From NCBI GenBank assembly GCA_029961685.1, contig JARWKL010000012.1, positions 15,795,227-15,859,226 on the forward strand: 64,000 nt of DNA, written 5' to 3'. The notes under the pieces were generated by a model, which saw only the letters and a list, made by a program, of their open reading frames with translations, did not search any database and was not told the origin of the DNA. Source of the DNA: Aristolochia californica. Its lineage: Eukaryota > Streptophyta > Magnoliopsida > Piperales > Aristolochiaceae. The position numbers and the translations under genes were made by a program. This document shows positions 60,101 through 64,000 of this stretch, one piece after another. The stretch's first letter is position 1, and each line of letters opens with the position of its first letter.

Positions 60101-60176
60101 ATGGGGCCGGTATGGGAATTTAGGATTAGGTGACAGAACTGATCGCCTGGTTCCAGAGAAAGTTTCTGCTGTTGAT
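39188..60176 (+). CDS. UVR8: UV-B photoreceptor UVR8, 5' part (five exons)
   Basis: UVR8 is a seven-bladed RCC1-type beta-propeller that senses UV-B through tryptophans and signals through COP1 in cytosol and nucleus. Coding exons: 39188-39260, 46450-46636, 53048-53194, 59105-59186, 60021-60176; all introns are GT-AG and the joins keep frame, giving the first 215 residues. Readable RCC1 blade motifs: [91 protein letters not shown] and [20 protein letters not shown]. The N-terminus is about seven residues shorter than the Arabidopsis protein. The blades with the sensing tryptophans and the COP1-binding tail must lie past 64000. Introns are about 7.2, 6.4, 5.9, 0.8 and over 3.8 kb; all but intron 4 hold transposons. 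A close UVR8 paralogue cannot be excluded. Confidence 0.92.
39984..39995 (+). promoter_or_regulatory. Primer-binding site of the chromovirus
   Basis: TGGTATCAGAGC, complementary to the 3' end of initiator methionine tRNA, three bases after the 5' LTR. Confidence 0.9.
40613..41860 (+). pseudogene. Chromovirus gag
   Basis: Begins ATG at 40613 ([11 protein letters not shown]). The retrotransposon gag domain lies at about 40990-41470 ([19 protein letters not shown], then [11 protein letters not shown] and [15 protein letters not shown]). A frameshift lies in the A-run near 41480. The zinc knuckle at 41646-41690 reads [14 protein letters not shown], so the last cysteine of the CCHC pattern is tyrosine. 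A longer open frame starts at 40463 but its first 50 codons are leader sequence. Another frame change near 41850 separates gag from protease. Confidence 0.85.
41837..45146 (+). pseudogene. Chromovirus pol with C-terminal chromodomain, broken
   Basis: Domain order is protease, RT, RNase H, integrase, chromodomain, as in Ty3/Gypsy. Protease: [12 protein letters not shown] at 41867. [22 protein letters not shown] at 42671, then the YFDD box at 42919-42930. RNase [19 protein letters not shown] at 43350, then [11 protein letters not shown]. Integrase: zinc-binding His/Cys residues about 43905-44025, core MDFVLGLP at 44107, [10 protein letters not shown] at 44370. The chromodomain lies at 45030-45143 (YKFLVQW, then FVWLQALEL). 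Integrase plus chromodomain remain open for 384 codons (43992-45146). Breaks: a stop before RT (42422), a stop in RT (42636), a frame change near 42850, stops near 42977 and 43238, a frame change near 43510 and a stop near 43978. The second integrase aspartate context reads FDWDVKF rather than SDRD. Confidence 0.9.
45553..46449. other. Rest of UVR8 intron 1
   Basis: AT-rich intron sequence ending in a T-rich acceptor (TTTATTTCAG at 46440-46449). No transposon recognised. A small near-repeat of CTTTTAAGTGTGTTTTT occurs at about 46107 and 46144. Confidence 0.6.
46637..48279. other. UVR8 intron 2, left part with degraded LTR-like pieces
   Basis: At about 47068-47165 and again 47315-47395 there are related segments (ATAGTCCCACATAG, GATCCTATGGTTATT, CTAACTTTAGCTAGTCATTT). 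They resemble the LTR starting at 50314. About 47950-48250 is purine-rich and looks like a decayed minus-strand Copia LTR, but no clear ends were found. Nothing else is recognised. Confidence 0.45.
48280..49795 (+). mobile_element. 5'-truncated LINE (L1-type) in UVR8 intron 2
   Basis: Plus-strand ORF2 C-terminal part. It begins in the region after RT (LWRDMVGF near 48291). A zinc-binding RT domain lies at 48558-49109 ([17 protein letters not shown], then [21 protein letters not shown] with its cysteines kept). A plant-type RNase H follows at 49304-49690 ([19 protein letters not shown], then [13 protein letters not shown]). The 3' end is an A9 run at 49788. Stops and frame changes between the blocks show it is dead. 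Clear target duplications were not found. Confidence 0.8.
49909..50298. repeat. 42-45 bp minisatellite, forward and inverted units, inside a small LTR element
   Basis: Forward units start GTAGGCCC or a variant at about 49948, 49990, 50035 and 50077. Each reads through TTGTGGCTCTACAAGTGGAT then AATTTTAGGT. One inverted unit lies left (about 49909-49944) and two inverted units lie right (about 50206-50298). Between them sits GCTCTGATACAA (50141-50152), complement of a tRNA-Met primer site, followed by an LTR-end-like TTGTATTGTT-type boundary. A polypurine tract follows at 50304-50313. Confidence 0.8.
50304..50440 (+). mobile_element. Polypurine tract and LTR start of a small LTR element
   Basis: TGAGGGGAAG (50304-50313) is followed by TATTAAGGAATAGTCCCACA. 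The same junction occurs on the minus strand at 62780-62750, where it reads TGAGGGGGAG then TGTTAAATAATAGTCCC. The shared part runs through TTTGGCTAGTCATTTCGGGA. The right end is not clear. Confidence 0.6.
50441..51399. other. UVR8 intron 2, nothing recognised
   Basis: AT-rich sequence with an A15 run at about 51045-51060 that could be the tail of an old retroposon. The small frame at 50774-51037 is not recognised. Confidence 0.4.
51400..52558 (-). pseudogene. Copia gag fragment with 5' internal region
   Basis: The minus-strand frame 51960-51739 begins [17 protein letters not shown] and continues ARRMDKYI, then VMTWLVNSM, the N-terminal pattern of plant Copia gag. Further gag-like codons ([12 protein letters not shown] near 51675, then a FLAGL-like site near 51560) continue leftward with frame breaks. 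The untranslated leader is 51991-52546. The primer-binding site complement GCTTTGATACCA is at 52547-52558. The fragment ends before protease. Confidence 0.75.
52559..52814 (-). mobile_element. 5' LTR of the gag-only Copia fragment
   Basis: On the minus strand it starts TGTTAGGTTACTTG at 52814 and ends TTGTTTTTCA at 52559, 256 bp. A CTTTATAACATC box (reverse TATA) is at about 52680. The primer site touches its 3' end. Confidence 0.7.
53195..53985. other. UVR8 intron 3, left part
   Basis: AT-rich, no recognised coding similarity. The segment 53840-53985 may be the 3' end of the Copia fragment that follows. Confidence 0.5.
53986..54610 (-). pseudogene. Copia RNase H fragment
   Basis: The minus strand encodes a decayed RNase [19 protein letters not shown] block near 54350, followed leftward by [10 protein letters not shown] and [14 protein letters not shown] codons near 54110. 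The text differs from the copies in 6-30 kb, so this is a different Copia lineage. No LTR was found. Confidence 0.6.
54780..55938 (+). mobile_element. 5'-truncated LINE, second copy, in UVR8 intron 3
   Basis: Plus strand: [20 protein letters not shown] at about 54870, [14 protein letters not shown] at 55013, then [12 protein letters not shown]. The zinc-binding cysteines expected between these blocks are missing through an internal deletion near 55055. RNase H follows (LNFDGSVWG near 55491, then [15 protein letters not shown] at 55597 and [12 protein letters not shown]). The 3' end is an A9 run at 55931-55939. Related to but clearly diverged from the copy at 48280-49795. Confidence 0.8.
56040..57000 (-). 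mobile_element. LINE reverse transcriptase C-terminal fragment, minus strand
   Basis: Reading right to left: a [13 protein letters not shown] block (about 56850), [20 protein letters not shown], a [13 protein letters not shown] stretch (about 56650), [14 protein letters not shown] (56615), [30 protein letters not shown] (56395) and KWLWCS then [10 protein letters not shown]. This is the standard order after the RT palm of plant L1-type LINEs. Many breaks. The frame at 56089-56289 on the other strand is a shadow. Confidence 0.7.
57051..58256 (-). mobile_element. Non-autonomous LTR element, copy 3, in UVR8 intron 3
   Basis: 3' LTR 57051-57358 (plus strand TGTTGAAACTTAGG to TTTCTACA, 308 bp), polypurine complement CTCCCCCTCAAA, then an internal part aligned with 1800-2500 and 3716-4400 (GGTAGAAATGGGTGATAAG, GTCAAATAAAGGATGGTAGG, AACAATGAACCCAAGGCAAG). 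No coding domain. Its LTR differs from family A, although the internal part is clearly related. No 5' LTR was found. A short LINE tail is inserted at about 57897-58038. Confidence 0.65.
57897..58038 (+). mobile_element. Short LINE 3' tail insertion
   Basis: This roughly 140-bp stretch interrupts sequence that is continuous in the related copy at 4120-4150. It ends in an A9 run. The 3' end resembles LINE tails, with TTAGCTAGGTATTGTAC followed by a T-rich stretch. Confidence 0.5.
58371..58461. repeat. Foldback hairpin, 33-bp arms
   Basis: Left arm 58371-58403 and right arm 58429-58461 pair at 30 of 33 positions with a 25-base loop. The core AAGAAGGACAATATCT is perfectly matched. It lies in UVR8 intron 3 and would be transcribed. 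Confidence 0.85.
58462..59104. other. UVR8 intron 3, right part
   Basis: Begins with a T10 run followed by GAAGACGAGAAAATCATTC, which looks like the reversed tail of a minus-strand LINE (about 58462-58560). The rest is AT-rich with no recognised feature up to the acceptor at 59103-59104. Confidence 0.45.
59187..60020. other. UVR8 intron 4
   Basis: An 834-bp AT-rich intron with no recognised transposon, ending in TTTTTATCAATTGCAG. It is the only UVR8 intron here without an insertion. Confidence 0.7.
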
Positions 60177-60242
60177 GTAAGCAATGTGAATTGCTTGGGA
60201 CTTGAAAATATATGGTATTTAGTTCATATTTTCAATTGTATG

Positions 60243-60800
60243 TGTTACTGTTTTAAGGTCTCATATTAGGTTATTTCTGAGAGAAGAGACTTTAGAGACA
60301 GTAGGAGAGAAAATGATACTGAGAGAGAAAAAAAAGAGTGAAAGAAGAGAGAAAAATAAGTAAGAGAGAGATTGGTAGTAATGATAGAAATCAGAAAGGA
60401 AATAGAGGGAGAATTATGATTCTCATTTTCTCATTGTCTTTTTGTAAGCCAGCATTAAAAAAAATCTAAATACCCTTCACTTGCTTAAAGTGAGGATATA
60501 ACAGTAATGAAATAGTGAATTACAGAAAACACAGAAAAGAATTAGTTTACTTATCTTCTAGCAATAATATTCTAACACTCAAGCAGGGGCATACTGCCTA
60601 GCTTGGAATATGCTCCTTTCAGTGGTGCTGAATCCAATGCTTTGGTGAAGATGACAAGTTGATTCTTAATTGGAACATACTCTATAGAAATATTTCATTC
60701 TTTTACTTTTATCCCTTAGGAAATGACATTCAACACTTAATATGATTTGTTTGCTCATGAAATATAGGGTTGATGGCAATGTGAATAGCAGTCAGACGTG
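60243..60800 (-). mobile_element. Minus-strand Copia LTR and RNase H end in UVR8 intron 5
   Basis: LTR about 60243-60577: the plus strand starts TGTTACTGTTTTAAGG, has a GA-rich region and ends TATTCTAACA. The polypurine complement is reduced to CTCAAGCAGGGGC. Sequence to about 60800 matches, in pattern, the 3' RNase H end seen at 21800-22010 and 26580-26790 (GGTGAAGATGACAAGTTGATT). No catalytic motif remains. Confidence 0.65.
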
Positions 60801-61397
60801 GCGGGGCCAATTAGGGGTGCACTATAAACACCAACAAAAAAAGTTTTTTAAAGTGATATGGCGACCCCAAGTCTCTAAAAAGTCCACTTGGGGGTTGCAA
60901 CACCTTCACAGGGCCTCGAAATGCAATTCTAAGGAAAAACAGCAGCAGTTGCGGCAGCTGGGGCATAGGGGTGCATGTGCGGCCAATAGCAGCACAGGCA
61001 CGCAGCGTACAGCCCAGTAGCTGGCTGGTTGTCTGATTGTTTTCTTGGAAATTCGAAATTTGAAGTTTCTACCTATCCAAAGGGATTTAGATGGTGTTGT
61101 TTGAGATAAATAAAGAGCACATGAGATATTGCTCATTTGAATTTGGATAAAGGGGGATTTGCCTTGCTTATATGGCAAATTCTTATGGGGATAAGTGAGG
61201 CTTATTCCTATAAATTGGCTTTGTAAACTTGATGTAATCTTCTAAATTTTTGTGCAAAGAATACCCCATTATTGTTAAGGCTCAATTCTTTTCATTTTGG
61301 CTTATTTTTTTCTTGAAAGATAGACTTACTAGCCTTTTTCACCCAAAATAAGCAAGCCCGCAAGCTGAGGGACTAGGATCGAATCCTTGCTTGATCT
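60801..61397. other. Probable 5' LTR region of the Gypsy fragment
   Basis: Lies directly before the primer site at 61398. A TATAAATTGGC box is near 61211 and AATACCCC near 61259. The left LTR end was not found. Frames on both strands are unrecognised. Confidence 0.4.
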
Positions 61398-62730
61398 TGC
61401 GGTATTAGAGCAGAAGCTATTCAGCCATGGCTTCCTTGGAACCAACGATGGAAATTCTTCCAAACAAAGGTAAGAAGAAATTCTCCGAAACCGAATCTCA
61501 TTTAACTTCATTTGAATCAAGGCTCGAGAAGTACCAATGCTCGAATTGGGAAGAGAAGATTCAAGAGGTGGTGGACGTCCGACAACATAGTTTTGAGGCG
61601 ATTCAAGGACTTGAAGATGACGTTCATAGTACTGTTGCAGTGCTATAAGCGGACACGTGTAACAATCTAGACGAGATGCGGTTGGAGCTTGAAGAGAAAC
61701 AAACGAGAATGGCGACTCTTCAATGAGTCATTCTAAAAACTTCTTGTGAAAACTGGATTAGTATTTCAGAGCTTCTGAACTCACAAATGAATAAGGGAAG
61801 GTTAGTACTGCTACCATGTTTCTTATTAATAATGCTATTTTGTGGTGAAGGAAAAGGATTGATGTCGAGGATGGAGAAGTCTCTATAGACACTTGGGAAG
61901 ATTTCAAGCACGAATTGAAGCACCATTTCACCATTTCTTTTTGGGAGATGTCGACTACCTAGTGTGAAAAGAATTGCGGGCATTACGAAAAAAAAGAACA
62001 ATTTCTTGAGTACATCCAATCCTTTACTTCATTAAGGTTAAGTATTCCTAATGGGGGGAGTTTTCAGAAATCACTGATGGGAGACCATTCTATCCTATTC
62101 GGGTTCAATTGGTATTGCTGACTCCAACAACGCTGAAGTGATTGCCCTTCTCCATGGAATAAATTTTTTTAAGGATGGTCGGCATGGAAAATTGCTCATT
62201 GAAGGAGATTCCAATGTCGTTATCAGTTGGTGCTCTAGCTCGGCTTATCCCCCTTGGCGTTATTGGCCACCCTTTCTTCTATTTCCAACATTGTATTTGC
62301 CATTTCTTGTACTTGGAATCATATTCCTAGATCAGCCAATTCCTCGACTGATAGATTAGCTAAACTTGGAACCTCCGTGCAATCTCTCATTGTATGGGAT
62401 GGTCGCTTGTAATATTGCTCTTTGCAGTTTTTTAATATAACTTAGCACTATTTCAAAAATAAAATGTTAAGTGTTCCTAACATGACCGATGAGGATCAGT
62501 TATTTTCATTTTTGGTGGGATTTCGCCTATGGCAAAGCAAGAATTGAGGCATCGAGAAGTGAAATAGCTTGTAACTGCTTCAGCCATGGTAAAAAAAAAT
62601 CTGATGAAATTGCCTCCAAATCCACAAAAATTGATAAAAGTGGGCATGAGGATGTGAATTTGGGTCCAAGGCTCATCCCAAAATGACTAGCCAACTTAGG
62701 AAGCTTCTTTCTCAACTAATAAACTCAAGA
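61398..62730 (+). pseudogene. Ty3/Gypsy gag fragment with primer-binding site
   Basis: The primer-binding site TGCGGTATTAGAGCAG (61398-61413) resembles TGGTATCAGAGCAG. ATG at 61427 opens a frame (MASLEPTMEILPN) to 61648. Degraded gag continues with a DTWEDFKHELKHHFTISF block near 61888 and EQFLEYIQSFTSLRLSIPN near 62000. After a LINE insertion it resumes with MTDEDQLFSFLVGF at 62482. This W-DF-ELK, then F-LRL-IP, then DED-FLF-F-GL pattern is that of large plant Gypsy gags such as the Tat/Retand group; the group is inferred. No pol follows. Confidence 0.7.
62052..62465 (+). mobile_element. 5'-truncated LINE insertion with target duplication
   Basis: Carries the RNase H end (GIADSNNAEVIALLHGI at 62110, then IEGDSNVVISWCS at 62200) and a tail ending CAAAAATAAAAT. 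The flanking 15-bp duplication is GTTAAGTATTCCTAA at 62037-62051 and GTTAAGTGTTCCTAA at 62466-62480, one mismatch. Removing it restores the Gypsy gag reading, so it jumped after that element arrived. Confidence 0.88.
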
Positions 62731-62890
62731 TCTTTATATTCACTAATCCATGTGGGACTATTATTTAACACTCCCCCTCATGTATAGGCCCTCTTTTGTG
62801 GCTCTACAAGTGCATAATTTAGGTGTAGGCCCTCCTTTGTGCCTCTACAAGTGGATAATTTTAGGTGTAGGCCATTTTTTGTGGCTCTAG
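62640..62890 (-). mobile_element. Small LTR element junction with minisatellite, minus strand
   Basis: On the minus strand: units of the 42-45 bp repeat (62888-62783, GTGGCTCTACAAGTGGATAA on plus), then polypurine tract TGAGGGGGAG (62780-62771), then LTR start TGTTAAATAATAGTCCCACA (from 62770), running to about 62640. It matches 50206-50440 in the same order. Confidence 0.75.
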
Positions 62891-62904
62891 AGAAAAAAAG
62901 GGGG

Positions 62905-64000
62905 AGCTAACCCCTAACAACAAGAGATTGCAAGGAAGCTCCCTGCTTGGCCAAACTATCAGCTACAAAATTTGCTGATCTCGGGATGTGAGACAAAAAA
63001 CAATCATAAAAGCTAACAATTTCCATAATTTTCAAAAGTGTCCCAATGACGCCACAAAGGCGTTGAGGAATGCTCACACCAGCAGATCACCACCTCAGAA
63101 ATATGAATGGGCCCAGTGCAGTGAGCGCGGAAAACACAGAGCCCATTAAGCAGGCCGTGGAGCTTGGCCGTTGTGGAATCTGCAATACCGAGAGGACCGG
63201 CGAAGGAGACAATCTGATTCCTGAGAGAGTCACGAACCACTCCGCCAAAGACTACTCAACCAGGGTTGTCGACAGAGGAGCCATCAAAGTTTAACTTACG
63301 GACACCGACAGACGGTGGGGTCCACTTAGAAACAACTGGGGGCTTAGAAGATGTATGGAGCTGGGCAAGACAACTCCAATTGTCTCTGATGGAAGATCCT
63401 GAGAAGGGGGAAAAGGATTTCTTGGAGTGGAGCCATGTAGCAATATTTCCTGAGATAATTTCAACGACTCTTTCTTGGGAATTAAACTTGGCATTGAATC
63501 TCCTTTGATTGCGCTCTAACCAGAGACCCCAAGGAATGAAAGTGGAGCATGCCGAGATCATCATTCTCCCAAGATCGGGGACGGCAGTCCCTGCAAGCAT
63601 CCTACAGGCTGCAGGAAGATCCGCAGGAAAGTAGAACTGGAAACCAATTCGGCTGAGAATCGACGTCCAGATCCCCCACGAGAAAGGACATAAGAGGAGC
63701 AGATGACTGACAATTTCCTCGACGACTTGGCAAAAAGGACAAATGGATTCCACCCCAAGTTGACCACGCTTTTTGAGATTGTCGGCAGAGAGGATTTTAT
63801 AGAGGCAAGCGTTCCACATGAAGAACTTTACTTTTGGGGGGGTGCTGGGATGCCAGGTGAAATCCATCGCATGCTTGGAGCATGTGAGCGAGCCATCCTC
63901 AAATTACAAGATAGGTGGAGGATACTGAAAAAGGGTGACTCTTTTCTGGCCGCCAAATTAATTTACCACATGTGCTAGCCTGAATCCTGGTCGGTTGAAT
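62905..64000 (-). mobile_element. LINE ORF2 C-terminus, minus strand, runs off the window
   Basis: The minus-strand frame 63867-63256 (203 codons) is the best-kept LINE part here. It has a zinc-binding RT domain (STPPKVKFFMWNACLYKIL, then KKRGQLGVESICPFCQVVEEIVSH, cysteines kept) and then ERNQRRF and the RNase H start KLNFDGSSVDNPG. The frame changes near 63250 and the RNase H goes on at 63240-63013 (SFAGPLGIADSTTAKLHGLL), where lysine replaces the usual catalytic glutamate. Final codons ANFVADSLAKQGASLQSL lie at about 62970-62915. Upstream codons KLIWRPEKSHPFSVSSTY lie near 63960 in another frame. No poly(A) is seen at the left end. Confidence 0.85.

Noticed and set aside
46450..60176. UVR8 as a pseudogene broken by transposons
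   Set aside because: All five exons join in frame with canonical splice sites, and no stop or frameshift is seen in 215 codons. Insertions are confined to introns.

Overview
This is nuclear DNA from a flowering plant. Two spliced plant genes are readable, both on the plus strand: a complete plastid-type ribulose-phosphate 3-epimerase gene (RPE, nine coding exons, 15554-20478) and the 5' half of a UV-B photoreceptor gene (UVR8, five coding exons, 39188-60176, continuing past the window). Almost everything else is transposable-element sequence in varied states of decay. The species cannot be named from sequence alone; low GC, long AT-rich introns and abundant Copia elements fit many angiosperms.

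Layout: 1-15.4 kb is a dense patchwork of Copia-type LTR pieces. It holds several copies of a non-autonomous LTR family in both orientations, a 5'-truncated Copia pol with its 3' LTR (about 6.4-8.25 kb), and the 3' half of a Sirevirus-like element (about 9.6-14.2 kb) with an env-like remnant, several polypurine tracts and a long LTR interrupted by another Copia fragment. RPE follows at 15.4-20.7 kb, with introns that show no recognised transposon. From 21.5 to 30.3 kb there is a head-to-tail series of minus-strand Copia pieces (LTR, partial pol, LTR, partial pol, and so on). The unit to the right of the last LTR carries all Copia domains in broken form. From 31.9 to 38.8 kb a sequence of about 0.6 kb is present three times. 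The third copy is split by a 5.2-kb hAT DNA transposon with recognisable termini, an 8-bp target duplication and a dead transposase.

UVR8 starts at 39188. Its coding exons in the window total 645 bp but spread over 21 kb, because introns 1, 2, 3 and 5 are filled with transposons: a chromodomain Ty3/Gypsy element in intron 1 (39659-45547, 5-bp target duplication GTCCC); LINE, small LTR element and Copia gag pieces in intron 2; Copia, LINE and non-autonomous LTR pieces plus a hairpin in intron 3; Copia, Gypsy gag and LINE pieces in intron 5. All exon joins preserve the reading frame, so the gene looks intact as far as it can be read. The UV-B-sensing tryptophans that correspond to Arabidopsis W233, W285 and W337 lie beyond the window.

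No bacterial-type operon, CRISPR array, rRNA or tRNA gene was recognised. No clearly new biochemical system is visible. The most unusual items are a small LTR element whose body is a 42-45 bp minisatellite bounded by a primer-binding site and polypurine tract, the repeated non-autonomous LTR family, the hAT-split triplication just upstream of UVR8, the GC-AG intron in RPE, and a 33-bp-arm hairpin inside UVR8. All percentages and alignments quoted were made by eye.
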